This document shows, one piece after another, positions 34,952 to 43,441 of a DNA stretch of 64,000 nt (positions are counted from its first letter, which is position 1; each line of letters begins with the position of its first letter). The translations under genes and the position numbers were made by a program. The notes below the pieces were generated by a model, which was given only the letters and a program-made list of their open reading frames with translations, ran no database searches and was not told the origin of the DNA. The DNA is from Pseudomonas sp. GM41(2012) (lineage in GTDB: Bacteria; Pseudomonadota; Gammaproteobacteria; Pseudomonadales; Pseudomonadaceae): assembly GCF_000282315.2 (NCBI RefSeq), contig NZ_AKJN02000007.1, positions 248,001 through 312,000 on the forward strand, read 5' to 3'.

Positions 34952-35701
34952 TTAGCGCCGGCGTTTTTCCAGTGAGTAAACAAACGGTGCAACGATTTCG
35001 ATGGCGCCGTTGGTTAACATGTCCGCCGGTGGCTTGGGCAGTGGTTGGGCGCGGCGGATCATTTCCAGGGTGGCCCGGTCCAGATCGGCAGTACCAGAGC
35101 CGCCCACCAGTTCGAACGACAACACGTTACCTTCAGCATCCACCACGAAGCGCAGACGGTTCATGCCTTCCTTGCCCCGCGCCTGCGCACTGGCCGGGTA
35201 CTTCTTGTACTTGGCCAGGTGAGCGAGCAGGGTGCCTTGCCAGCTGGCCTTGGCCGCTTGCTGCGCCGGTGATGGGCCCGGTGCTGGCTGAGCGGATTTC
35301 TCCGTTGGCGCCTGAGTCGGTTGCGCGTCGCTCGGTTTTTCCTCGGACGGCTTCTCTTTAGGCGGTTCCGGCTTTTTCTCCACAGGCTTGGGCGGTTGAG
35401 GCTTTGGCTTGGGTTTGACCGGTTTCGGCACGGCGATTTCGGCCTTCGGCACTTCAGCCAGCTTCGGTATCGGCAGCTCTTCCACCGGGGCGGGTGGCTG
35501 TGGCGGCGTTATGACCTTCGGCGGCGCTGGCGGTGGCGGGGCCGGAACCGGCGCCAACTCGACCATCATCGCCTGCGGCGGCAGCTCGATCGGTGGGCGC
35601 GACGTCCAGTTCAGCGCCAGCGCAATGGCCAGCGCATGGACGCCCAGCACCACGGCCAGGCTCGCGCTGTAACGCGTCAGCTTTTGGCGCGTCGTGATCA
35701 T
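34952..35701 (-). CDS. tonB: TonB energy-transducing protein
   Basis: A 249-residue TonB: one N-terminal transmembrane anchor (about residues 12-32, SLAVVLGVHALAIALALNW), then a Pro/Lys-rich periplasmic spacer of about 100 residues (PKPVKPKPKPQPPKPVEKKP). The C-terminal TonB domain (GTLLAHLAKYKKYPASAQAR, NRLRFVVDAEGNVLSFELVG) touches outer-membrane receptors. With ExbB and ExbD it uses the proton gradient to energise siderophore uptake. Its ATG overlaps the exbD stop (ATGA), so the three genes form one operon in the order exbB-exbD-tonB. Confidence 0.96.
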   Translation of the reverse strand: MITTRQKLTRYSASLAVVLGVHALAIALALNWTSRPPIELPPQAMMVELAPVPAPPPPAPPKVITPPQPPAPVEELPIPKLAEVPKAEIAVPKPVKPKPKPQPPKPVEKKPEPPKEKPSEEKPSDAQPTQAPTEKSAQPAPGPSPAQQAAKASWQGTLLAHLAKYKKYPASAQARGKEGMNRLRFVVDAEGNVLSFELVGGSGTADLDRATLEMIRRAQPLPKPPADMLTNGAIEIVAPFVYSLEKRRR

Positions 35702-36126
35702 TTCTTGACTGCCGTCTCGAGTCCGACCAGGCCCACCTTCAGGTAACCGGCAGAGCGCAGGTTGTCCATCACGCTCATCAAGTCGCCGTAATCCACGCCT
35801 TTATCGGCCTGGAAGAAGATCGTCGTGTCTTTCTTGCCTTTGGTCCTGGCGTCGAGGGTGGCGCCGAGTGCTTCGGCCTTCACTTCGTCTTCGCCGAGGA
35901 ACAGGCGTTGGTCAGCCTTGACGCTGAGGAACACGGGTTTCTCTGGCCGTGGCGCCGGTTTGGCGCTGGAAGCGGGCAGGTCGACCTTGATGTCCACGGT
36001 GGCGAGCGGGGCCGCCACCATGAAGATGATCAACAGCACCAGCATCACGTCGATGAACGGCGTGACGTTGATTTCGTGGTTCTCGGCCAGATCGTCGTCT
36101 GCGCCTTCTTTCAAATGCAAGCCCAT
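35698..36126 (-). CDS. exbD: ExbD, TonB-system proton-channel subunit
   Basis: A 142-residue ExbD/TolR protein with one transmembrane helix near residues 23-43 (VTPFIDVMLVLLIIFMVAAP). It carries the essential proton-path Asp in FIDVML, and a periplasmic domain follows (TIFFQADKGVDYGDLMSVMD). Six nucleotides separate it from exbB and it overlaps tonB by 4 nt. ExbD rather than TolR because the partner genes are exbB and tonB. Confidence 0.96.
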   Translation of the reverse strand: MGLHLKEGADDDLAENHEINVTPFIDVMLVLLIIFMVAAPLATVDIKVDLPASSAKPAPRPEKPVFLSVKADQRLFLGEDEVKAEALGATLDARTKGKKDTTIFFQADKGVDYGDLMSVMDNLRSAGYLKVGLVGLETAVKK

Positions 36127-36132
36127 GGCTGA

Positions 36133-37101
36133 TTACCCTACTTTGACCATGTGGGGTTGCGCGGAGCGCTCGGTGGTCGGCAGGTGATCGAGGTCACGGC
36201 TGACCAGCAGCAGGACTTCAGCCGAGGCATCGGATACTTGTGCCTTGTAACCGGCAATGGAGCGGGCAAAAACGTTGTAGATCACGACGGCCGGAATCGC
36301 TGCAACCAGACCCAGCGCGGTCGCCAGCAGGGCTTCGGCGATGCCGGGAGCCACGACGGCGAGGTTGGTGGTCTGGGTTTTGGCGATGCCGATGAAGCTG
36401 TTCATGATGCCCCAAACGGTACCGAACAGGCCGACGAACGGCGCGGTGGAGCCGATGGTGGCGAGCACGCCGGTGCCGCTGCTCATGTTGCGACCGCAGG
36501 CTGCAACCAGACGCTCGAGGCGGAAGGCGACGCGTTCCTTGATGCCTTCTTTCTCGCGGCTGTTGACCGACAAACGCATTTCTTCCAGGGCGTCATGCAC
36601 CAGCAAGTTGGCGAGGGTGCCTTGCTTGGTGGCTGTCACGCTGGCTTCTTTAAGCGTGGTGGCTTTTTTCAGGTGGACGATTTCGGTGCGCAGACGACGC
36701 TTGGCGCCCATCAGCTCGAAGCCCTTGGCGATCCAGATGGTCCAGGTGATGATCGAGGCGATGGCCAGGCCGATCATCACGATTTTCACGATGATGTCGG
36801 CGTTCTGGTACATGCCCCACGGCGACAGGTCGTGGGCCATGCCCAGAGTGTTGTCGGCTTCGAGGACTTCCGGAACGTCTTCGGCTGTGGTGTCTACGGC
36901 TTGGGCCGGGTCGGTCGCAGCCGGGGTAACATGAGCGGCTGGAGCTGGAGCTGGAGCAGCAGTGGCAGCCGGAGCGGCTGGCGCTTGTGCGTCAGCGAAA
37001 GCGGCGGTCGGCGCCAGCATCAGGCTGAGCAGCAGGGCGGCCACTGCGCTCCAGGCGCGAGGTCGTTTGGTTGGCGAAGCGGGGAATTGATTGCGTGTCA
37101 T
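36133..37101 (-). CDS. exbB: ExbB, TonB-system proton-channel subunit
   Basis: A 322-residue ExbB. An N-terminal signal-like segment and an Ala/Pro-rich periplasmic stretch (about residues 35-80, typical of the Pseudomonas form) precede three membrane helices: about 105-130 (KIVMIGLAIASIITWTIWIA), and the pair containing STAPFVGLFGTVWGIMNSF and IAEALLATALGLVAAIPAVV. It forms the pentameric channel around ExbD. The start was put at MTRNQFP; a longer open frame upstream has no ribosome-binding site and would run through the intergenic AT-rich promoter region. Iron control through Fur is usual for this operon, but I could not pick a convincing Fur box by eye. Confidence 0.93.
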   Translation of the reverse strand: MTRNQFPASPTKRPRAWSAVAALLLSLMLAPTAAFADAQAPAAPAATAAPAPAPAAHVTPAATDPAQAVDTTAEDVPEVLEADNTLGMAHDLSPWGMYQNADIIVKIVMIGLAIASIITWTIWIAKGFELMGAKRRLRTEIVHLKKATTLKEASVTATKQGTLANLLVHDALEEMRLSVNSREKEGIKERVAFRLERLVAACGRNMSSGTGVLATIGSTAPFVGLFGTVWGIMNSFIGIAKTQTTNLAVVAPGIAEALLATALGLVAAIPAVVIYNVFARSIAGYKAQVSDASAEVLLLVSRDLDHLPTTERSAQPHMVKVG

Positions 37102-37290
37102 GCTGGCCGGACCTGAGAGAAAAAGACGGTAAATGTTCTTCCAGGCCTCGTGAGGCCGAGAACAAAAGTGGCAGGCATTATTGCAAGTAATTCTTGTTAA
37201 CAAAAGTAATAGAGTATCTTTTTTTCCTTCATTGCTAGCCGCGCGTCCATTGCCAGCGCTAGTCTGTGCCTTTCTGATGGGAGTTTTCTG

Positions 37291-38148
37291 ATGTCCGCGC
37301 CCTCTGTTTTGATCGCCGGCTGCGGTGATGTTGGTAGTCGTCTGGCCACGCAATTGTTGGCTGGCGGGTGGGAGGTTCATGGCCTGAGGCGTGATGTCTC
37401 ACGCCTGCCCAAGGGGGTAATTGGCGTTGCCGGTGACTTGTTCAATGAAGACTGTCCAGCGACCTGGCCAGTCGGTGCGGTGGATTACCTGGTGTATTGC
37501 GCAGCCGCCACTGATCACGATGAGGCGGGTTACCGCGCCGCTTATGTTCAGGGTTTGCAGCACGTACTGGAATGGCTGAACGACTACGGGCAGGTGCCCA
37601 ATCGCCTGTTGTTTGTTTCCAGCAGCAGTGTGTATGGGCAGCAGGATGGTGAGTGGGTTGATGAGACTTCGCCGACCATTGCAACAGGCTATTCGGGTCG
37701 ATTAATGCTAGAGGCGGAGCAAGTGGCGCTCGATAGTGGCATCCCGGCCAGCATCGTACGTTTGACCGGCATTTACGGCCCTGGTCGCGAATGGCTGCTG
37801 ACTCAGGTCCGTCGGGGTTATCGAGTGGCCGTCGATCCACCGTTGTACGGCAATCGCATTCACGCCGACGACGCGGCGGGGTTGATGGCGTGTCTGCTTG
37901 AAGCGGATCGTCGCGGTGTGGCGCTGGATGACGTCTACATTGGTGTGGACGATGCGCCTGCGCCGCTGGCCGAAGTGGTGGGCTGGTTACGTGAGTATCT
38001 GGGCGTGACCGAATGGGATGACGACGCGAGCGTGCGGCGTACTGGCAGCAAGCGCTGCAGCAATGCACGGGCCAAAGCCTTGGGCTGGACACCGAAGTAC
38101 CCAAGTTACCGCGAAGGTTATGCCGTGATAATTGCCCAGGGGAGTTGA
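37291..38148 (+). CDS. NAD(P)-dependent epimerase-like protein (YeeZ family)
   Basis: A 285-residue Rossmann-fold protein of the extended SDR type. It has a nucleotide-binding loop AGCGDVGSRLA (about residues 9-19), LVYCAAATDHDEAGYRAAYV, LLFVSSSSVYG (the Ser/Tyr region) and LTGIYGPGREWLL. The usual YxxxK is changed to YSGRLMLE, so catalytic activity is uncertain. E. coli YeeZ is a similar protein of unknown substrate. Transcribed away from exbB, with a clear hairpin terminator 20 nt after the stop. Confidence 0.85.
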   Translation: MSAPSVLIAGCGDVGSRLATQLLAGGWEVHGLRRDVSRLPKGVIGVAGDLFNEDCPATWPVGAVDYLVYCAAATDHDEAGYRAAYVQGLQHVLEWLNDYGQVPNRLLFVSSSSVYGQQDGEWVDETSPTIATGYSGRLMLEAEQVALDSGIPASIVRLTGIYGPGREWLLTQVRRGYRVAVDPPLYGNRIHADDAAGLMACLLEADRRGVALDDVYIGVDDAPAPLAEVVGWLREYLGVTEWDDDASVRRTGSKRCSNARAKALGWTPKYPSYREGYAVIIAQGS

Positions 38149-38169
38149 GCTGAGCGAGCCTCTAAACAA

Positions 38170-38196
38170 CAGGCGCCTGCGGGCGCCTTTGTTTTT
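38170..38196 (+). terminator. Rho-independent terminator after the epimerase-like gene
   Basis: AGGCGCC/GGCGCCT stem with a 4-nt loop followed by TTGTTTTTG. Located between convergent genes. Confidence 0.85.
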
Positions 38197-38199
38197 GGG

Positions 38200-38934
38200 T
38201 CATTGTTTTACCAGCAGCCAGTGGCGTGGGCCGGGGGTTAAGTAGGGGATTTCGTCTGGCCGGGATTGATTGATTGCCTGGAAAATCTCCAGTTGCTTGC
38301 CTTTGCGAACGAAAATCCATGTGTCACTCAGGTCACCCGTGCCCAGATACAAGGTGTCATTGCCTGCACCTTGGTTGGCACAATCACCGTCCAGGCATAA
38401 CTCGTATCGATCGGTTCCCGGTAACCCTGAAACGTGGCCATCTTCCGTAAACACGACCATTTGGCCTGTTCCGTGACTGTCGATGATTTCCCACTGCCCG
38501 CCCATATAAGCAGCGTTCAGGGCGCTCCTGAAGGTGCTACCCCACTTTGTATGCGTTTTGACGGTCTTGCCGGGGCGACTGAACACCTGCTGGGGGGCGT
38601 GCTCCTTGGCCAGTTGAGTCAGTCGCTTGCCATCCAGGCGCAGTTCGTCAGTGCCGTAGCCGTTGTAGTCGACGGTCCAGGCATTGGGTGACTTTTGCAG
38701 CAGTTGGCCTTCACCCCTCTCAAAACCGCTGCTCACTTGCGCCTTGCCGGTGTGGGTGTTGATGTCCCATTCCAGATTCCGGCCATGGGTGTTCAGGGCT
38801 TTATGTAAAGACTGGCCTTGGGCCGCTGCATCGATGACCGCCTGATTGATCCAGATACCGCTGATATCTGTTTCTGCGGGCATAGAGGTGCAGCCGCCGA
38901 GCAGCAATAGGCCAAGGATAAGCAGTGGGCGCAT
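38200..38934 (-). CDS. Lipoprotein of unknown function, paralogue 1
   Basis: A 244-residue lipoprotein (MRPLLILGLLLLGG, lipobox LGGC). The pattern DISGIWINQAVIDAAAQGQS, NLEWDINTHTGKAQVSSGFE, AAYMGGQWEI, GLPGTDRYELCLDGDCA, TWIFVRKGKQLEIFQAIN is shared with the adjacent gene. I do not recognise a named family. The start ATG is 6 nt behind AAGGA; a TTG just upstream is less likely. Predicted outer-membrane-anchored. Its tandem paralogue lies 78 nt upstream, with a terminator between them, so they are separately transcribed or attenuated. Confidence 0.82.
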   Translation of the reverse strand: MRPLLILGLLLLGGCTSMPAETDISGIWINQAVIDAAAQGQSLHKALNTHGRNLEWDINTHTGKAQVSSGFERGEGQLLQKSPNAWTVDYNGYGTDELRLDGKRLTQLAKEHAPQQVFSRPGKTVKTHTKWGSTFRSALNAAYMGGQWEIIDSHGTGQMVVFTEDGHVSGLPGTDRYELCLDGDCANQGAGNDTLYLGTGDLSDTWIFVRKGKQLEIFQAINQSRPDEIPYLTPGPRHWLLVKQ

Positions 38935-38984
38935 GATCAATCCTTGAGGGGGGCAAAGAATTCGACGGTGCAGGCTAAAGAAAA

Positions 38985-39002
38985 AGGAGCCCGTAGGCTC
39001 CT
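38985..39002 (-). terminator. Terminator between the tandem lipoprotein genes
   Basis: AGGAGCC/GGCTCCT perfect 7-bp stem with a 4-nt loop, followed on the minus strand by TTTTTC. Separates paralogue 2 from paralogue 1. Confidence 0.85.
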
Positions 39003-39012
39003 GTATTCTGTA

Positions 39013-39753
39013 TCACTGTTTTTCCAGCAACCACTTGCGATCACCCGGGGTGAACTGCGGCATTTCATCCGCGTGTGCGGTGTTCACTGCCTGTAGGATT
39101 TCCAGTTCCTTGCCCTTGCGCGCAAAGATCCAGGTGTTGCCCTGACCATTCGCCTGTAGCCACATGTTGTCGTTACCGCCGCTCATCGACGCGCAATCGC
39201 CCGCCAGACACAAGGCATAGCGATCCGCTCCCGGCAGGCCGGCAACCTGGCCGTCAGCCTGGAATTGCACGGTGTTGCCTTCGCCGGGACCGCTGACGAC
39301 TTTCCAGCTGCCGCCCATGTAGGCCGAATACAGTGCGCGTTCAAAACTGGCACCTATCGGTGCGCCGTCCGGCACCGTAACCTGCGCGCGGTCGAAGACT
39401 TGCTCCGGCTCATTGTCGCTGGCGACCTGGCTCAGTTGCTTGCCGTCACGCTTCAGCTCGCTGGCGGAGCTGCCATAAAAGTCGACCTTCCAGGCGCCGG
39501 ACTCTTCGCCTAGCAGCTTGCCATCGACGTTTTCAAAACCGTTGGTGTAGCGGGCCTGCCCGGCCTTGGTGTTGACGTCCCATTCCAGGTTCGGGCCATA
39601 GGCCTGGAGCGCTTCGCGCAGGGCGCCGCCTTTGGCTGCAGCATCGATCGCGGCCTGATTGATCCAGGTGCCGCTGATGTCACGGTCGGCAGGGTTGCTG
39701 GCACAACCGCCCAAGAGTAGGGCGACCAGCGAGAGAGCTAGCGCTTGGCGCAT
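39013..39753 (-). CDS. Lipoprotein of unknown function, paralogue 2
   Basis: A 246-residue lipoprotein (MRQALALSLVALLLGG, lipobox LGGC) and full-length relative of its neighbour: DISGTWINQAAIDAAAKGGA, NLEWDVNTKAGQARYTNGFE, SAYMGGSWKVVSG, GLPGADRYALCLAGDCASM, TWIFARKGKELEILQAVN. Two conserved cysteines (LCLxGDC) probably form a disulfide. GC-rich codon use is closer to the core genome than that of paralogue 1, which suggests paralogue 1 is diverging or was acquired. Function unknown. Confidence 0.85.
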   Translation of the reverse strand: MRQALALSLVALLLGGCASNPADRDISGTWINQAAIDAAAKGGALREALQAYGPNLEWDVNTKAGQARYTNGFENVDGKLLGEESGAWKVDFYGSSASELKRDGKQLSQVASDNEPEQVFDRAQVTVPDGAPIGASFERALYSAYMGGSWKVVSGPGEGNTVQFQADGQVAGLPGADRYALCLAGDCASMSGGNDNMWLQANGQGNTWIFARKGKELEILQAVNTAHADEMPQFTPGDRKWLLEKQ

Positions 39754-39810
39754 GGTGGAATCCTTTCAAAGCAAGATCGACGCAGCCTTCGGAAGGCTGC
39801 GCCGGGCACA

Positions 39811-40191
39811 TTACTCGATGACCAGAATGGCATCCATCTCAACCTGCGAACCCTTTGGCAGGGCCGCTACGCCGATGGCGGCGCGGGCAGGGTAAGGCTG
39901 GTCGAAGTACTTGCCCATGATCTCGTTGACCTTGGCGAAGTGGCTCAGGTCGGTGAGGAAGATGTTCAGTTTGACGATGTCCTTGAACGAACCGCCAGCG
40001 GCTTCAGCAACGGCTTTGAGGTTCTCGAACACCTGGACGGTCTGGGCTTCGAAACCTTCTACCAGTTCCATGGTTTTTGGGTCCAGAGGAATTTGACCCG
40101 ACATGTAAACGGTGTTGCCGGCCTTGATCGCCTGGGAGTAAGTGCCGATGGCAGCCGGGGCCTTGTCGCTGGTAATAACTGTTTTGGTCAT
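39811..40191 (-). CDS. ridA: RidA, enamine/imine deaminase
   Basis: A 126-residue RidA (YjgF/YER057c/UK114) protein. It hydrolyses reactive 2-aminoacrylate-type enamines released by PLP enzymes. Signature: AIGTYSQAIKAGNTVYMSGQ, QVFENLKAVAEAAG, the substrate-binding Arg in PARAAIGVAALPKG and the terminal Glu region VEMDAILVIE. An AAGGAG ribosome-binding site precedes the ATG. It lies 24 nt downstream of spoT in the same direction, as in P. aeruginosa. A GCAGCCTT hairpin follows the stop. Confidence 0.96.
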   Translation of the reverse strand: MTKTVITSDKAPAAIGTYSQAIKAGNTVYMSGQIPLDPKTMELVEGFEAQTVQVFENLKAVAEAAGGSFKDIVKLNIFLTDLSHFAKVNEIMGKYFDQPYPARAAIGVAALPKGSQVEMDAILVIE

Positions 40192-40215
40192 GAATGACTC
40201 CTTGTAATAAGTGGC

Positions 40216-42321
40216 TTAAGCACGCATGCGAGTGATGCGAATCACCCCGGTCAGGGCGCGCAGTTTCTTGATCACGCGGGCCAGGTGCACGCGGTCGTGC
40301 ACACTGACCACCAGTTGGACCACGCTGATGCGGCCATCGCGTTCGTCCATGCTGATTTTTTCGATATTGCCGTCGGCCGCGTTGACGCTGCTGGCCAGCA
40401 GAGCGATCAGGCCGCGCTGATGTTCCAGCTCGACGCGCAGCTCGACATTGAATTCGCCGGTGACATCCTTGGCCCACGAGAGCTGGATGCATTTTTCCGG
40501 GTTGTGGCGGATTTCGCTGATGTTGCGGCAGTTGTCCAGGTGCACGACCATGCCTTTGCCCGCGGACAGGTGGCCGACAATCGGGTCGCCCGGGATCGGC
40601 GTGCAGCACTTGGCGTAACTGAGTACCAGGCCTTCGGTGCCGCGAATCGCCAGCGGGCCTTCCGCGCTCGGCAGCTGTTCGCCTTCACCGAGCAGTCGGC
40701 GGGCGACCACGTAAGCCATGCGATTGCCCAGGCCGATGTCTTCGAGCAGGTCTTCGATGAGTTCCAGGCGGTACTCGGTGAGCATCGCCTTGACGCGCTC
40801 GGCGGCTACTTTCTCCAGCGAGCTGTCGAAACCGTTGAGGACCTTGTTCAGCAGCCGTTCGCCGAGGCTGATGGATTCGGAGCGGCGTTGCAGTTTCAGC
40901 GCATGACGGATGTGGGTCCGCGCCTTGCCGGTGACCACGAAGTTGAGCCACGCCGGATTTGGCCGTGCCCCGGGGGCGCTGACGATCTCGACCGTGGAGC
41001 CGCTTTGCAGCGGTTCGGACAGCGGTGCGAGACGACGATTGATCCGACAGGCAATGCAGCTGTTGCCCACGTCGGTGTGTACCGCGTAAGCAAAGTCGAC
41101 CGCCGTGGAGCCTTTGGGCAGCTCCATGATCCGGCCTTTGGGCGTGAACACGTAGACCTCGTCCGGGAACAGGTCGATCTTCACGCTCTCGATGAATTCC
41201 AGCGAGTTGCCGGCCCGTTGCTGCATCTCCAGCACGCCTTTGACCCACTGGCGGGCTCGGGCATGAGTACCTTTTGGCTGCTCATCGCCACTGGATTTAT
41301 AGAGCCAATGGGCGGCGATGCCGTTGTTGGCCATCTCTTCCATTTCACGGGTGCGGATCTGAATCTCGATCGGTACACCGTGCATGCCAAACAACGTGGT
41401 ATGCAGCGACTGGTAGCCGTTGGCCTTGGGGATCGCGATGTAATCCTTGAAGCGCCCCGGCAACGGTTTGTACAAATTATGCACAGCACCCAGCACGCGG
41501 TAGCAGGTATCGACCTTGTCGACGATGATCCGGAACGCGTAGACGTCCATGATCTCGTTGAAGGCCCGACGCTTGCCGCGCATTTTCTTGTAGATGCCGT
41601 AGAGGTGTTTCTGGCGACCGCTGACCTCGCCCTGGATTTCGTCGATGGCCAGGCAATGGCTGAGGGATTCTTCAATTTTGTTGACGATTTCCTTGCGGTT
41701 GCCCCGGGCGCGTTTGACCGCCTGGTTGATCCGTGCGGAACGCATCGGGTGCATCGCCTTGAAGCCAAGGTCTTCGAATTCTATGCGGATGGCGTGCATG
41801 CCCAGCCGGTTGGCGATGGGCGCATAGATTTCCAGGGTTTCCTTGGCGATCCGTCGGCGTTTTTCGCCGGACAGGACTTCCAGGGTCCGCATGTTGTGCA
41901 GGCGGTCGGCCAGTTTGACCAGGATCACGCGAATGTCGCGGGCCATGGCCATGGCCATCTTCTGGAAGTTTTCAGCCTGGGCTTCGGCCTTGGTCTCGAA
42001 GTTCATCTGGGTCAGTTTGCTGACCCCGTCGACCAGTTCGGCCACGGTTTCGCCGAACTGCGCTTGCAGCGCTTCCTTGGCAATACCGGTGTCTTCGATC
42101 ACGTCATGCAGCATCGCAGCCATCAGGCTCTGATGGTCCATGTGCATGTCGGCAAGAATATTCGCAACCGCGAGTGGGTGCGTGACGTACGCTTCACCGC
42201 TACGGCGGCGTTGACCGTCGTGGGCTTGTTCGGCGTAGAAGTACGCTCGGCGGACCAGGTTGACCTGGTCCTTGCCGAGGTAGGTCGATAAGCGATCGGC
42301 GAGGGCGTCTATGCTCGGCAT
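40216..42321 (-). CDS. spoT: SpoT, bifunctional (p)ppGpp synthetase/hydrolase
   Basis: A 701-residue long RSH protein. An N-terminal HD hydrolase domain has AEQAHDGQRRRSGEAYVTHP, MAAMLHDVIEDTG and LKLADRLHNMRTL-type sequence. The synthetase domain has FNEIMDVYAFRIIV and GRFKDYIAIPKANGYQSLHT. A TGS domain (VYVFTPKGRIMELPKGSTAV) is followed by the helical region, a zinc-finger-like CCTPIPGDPIVG and a C-terminal ACT domain. The intact HD residues mark SpoT rather than RelA. It controls ppGpp levels under carbon, fatty-acid and iron stress. Part of the gmk-rpoZ-spoT-ridA run. Confidence 0.97.
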   Translation of the reverse strand: MPSIDALADRLSTYLGKDQVNLVRRAYFYAEQAHDGQRRRSGEAYVTHPLAVANILADMHMDHQSLMAAMLHDVIEDTGIAKEALQAQFGETVAELVDGVSKLTQMNFETKAEAQAENFQKMAMAMARDIRVILVKLADRLHNMRTLEVLSGEKRRRIAKETLEIYAPIANRLGMHAIRIEFEDLGFKAMHPMRSARINQAVKRARGNRKEIVNKIEESLSHCLAIDEIQGEVSGRQKHLYGIYKKMRGKRRAFNEIMDVYAFRIIVDKVDTCYRVLGAVHNLYKPLPGRFKDYIAIPKANGYQSLHTTLFGMHGVPIEIQIRTREMEEMANNGIAAHWLYKSSGDEQPKGTHARARQWVKGVLEMQQRAGNSLEFIESVKIDLFPDEVYVFTPKGRIMELPKGSTAVDFAYAVHTDVGNSCIACRINRRLAPLSEPLQSGSTVEIVSAPGARPNPAWLNFVVTGKARTHIRHALKLQRRSESISLGERLLNKVLNGFDSSLEKVAAERVKAMLTEYRLELIEDLLEDIGLGNRMAYVVARRLLGEGEQLPSAEGPLAIRGTEGLVLSYAKCCTPIPGDPIVGHLSAGKGMVVHLDNCRNISEIRHNPEKCIQLSWAKDVTGEFNVELRVELEHQRGLIALLASSVNAADGNIEKISMDERDGRISVVQLVVSVHDRVHLARVIKKLRALTGVIRITRMRA

Positions 42322-42377
42322 GATGAGACCTGCCGTTCGCTGTGACCCCGCGCCGTGCTACGTCGACCAGGCATGGC

Positions 42378-42641
42378 TTAGACTGCCTCGTTGGACTCGT
42401 CCTCGAACGCTGCGAACAGCGGTTCGTCTTCGACGATTTCAGCGTTGGCGATGAACTCGTAGCTCATCAGGCCTTCAGCGATTTCACGCAAGGCTACAAC
42501 GGTAGGCTTGTCGTTTTCCCACTGAACCAGTGGCTCTTTGCCGCCGGTGGCCAGTTGACGGGCACGCTTGGTAGACAGCATGACCAGCTCAAAGCGGTTT
42601 TCCACGTGGTTTAGGCAATCTTCAACGGTTACGCGGGCCAT
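42378..42641 (-). CDS. rpoZ: RNA polymerase omega subunit
   Basis: An 87-residue RpoZ: MARVTVEDCLNHVENRFELV, the conserved STKRARQLATGG and KPTVVALREIAEG. It binds the beta-prime subunit, aids assembly and forms part of the ppGpp site 1. The ATG is 7 nt behind GAGGAA. A longer open frame upstream has no supporting signal. 56 nt upstream of spoT, the same arrangement as in many gammaproteobacteria. Confidence 0.97.
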   Translation of the reverse strand: MARVTVEDCLNHVENRFELVMLSTKRARQLATGGKEPLVQWENDKPTVVALREIAEGLMSYEFIANAEIVEDEPLFAAFEDESNEAV

Positions 42642-42808
42642 GGTATTCCTCGGAGCGAATGCAATATGCGCGCTGCCCGGTTGGGCGAGCGGACTCAACA
42701 GTTTAAAAAATCACCAGCGATTAGGGAAGCGCTGATTTTTTGACCAAGCCCTTCAACGCGCTGCAAGTGCCAATGTAAAGCCCTTGCAACGGTTTTGGGA
42801 AGAGCTGT

Positions 42809-43429
42809 TTAGCCGAGCAATTCGGCCAAAAGTTTTCCGTGACGTTGCTGCTGGCGCTTCTGATGCAGCTGATTGGCACGGAAAATCGCCTGCAAATCGC
42901 GCAGTGCGTGGGCGAAATCGTCGTTGATGATCAGGTAATCGTAGTCGACGTAGTGACTCATCTCGCTGACGGCTTCGCGCATCCGGCCTTCGATGATCTC
43001 GTCGCTGTCCTGGCCACGGTTGGTCAGGCGCTGGTGCAAGGCCTCCAGGGATGGCGGCAGAATGAAGATCGAGCGGGCCTGGGGCATCAACTTGCGCACT
43101 TGCTCGGCGCCTTGCCAGTCGATTTCCAGGATCAAGTCGTGGCCGGCGTCGAGGGTCTGCTGCAAGTGGCTTTGCGAGGTGCCGTAGAGATTGCCGAACA
43201 CTTCGGCGCGCTCCAGGAAGTCGCCATGTTCGCCCATCTTCACAAACGCTTCGCGGGAGACGAAGTGATAGTTCACGCCGTTCACTTCACCGGGGCGCAT
43301 GGCGCGGGTGGTGTGGGAAACCGAGACGCGGATCTCCTGATCGGAGTCGGTCAAGGCCTTGACCAGGCTGCTCTTGCCCGCGCCCGAAGGTGCGGAAATG
43401 ATGTACAGGGTGCCGGTGCTGTGGGTCAT
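42809..43429 (-). CDS. gmk: Guanylate kinase
   Basis: A 206-residue GMP kinase. P-loop SAPSGAGKSSLVKAL near residues 13-27, GMP-binding VSHTTRAMRPGEVNGVNYHF and LEIDWQGAEQVRKLMP; the lid is TNRGQDSDEIIEGRM. Converts GMP to GDP in the cytoplasm. 12 nt downstream of yicC in the same direction, with rpoZ following after 167 nt. Confidence 0.97.
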   Translation of the reverse strand: MTHSTGTLYIISAPSGAGKSSLVKALTDSDQEIRVSVSHTTRAMRPGEVNGVNYHFVSREAFVKMGEHGDFLERAEVFGNLYGTSQSHLQQTLDAGHDLILEIDWQGAEQVRKLMPQARSIFILPPSLEALHQRLTNRGQDSDEIIEGRMREAVSEMSHYVDYDYLIINDDFAHALRDLQAIFRANQLHQKRQQQRHGKLLAELLG

Positions 43430-43441
43430 GTCAGGGTTGCC

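Noticed and set aside
37102..37290. Fur box in the exbB upstream region
   Set aside because: The region is AT-rich with short repeats, but no stretch matches the 19-bp consensus well enough to call by eye.
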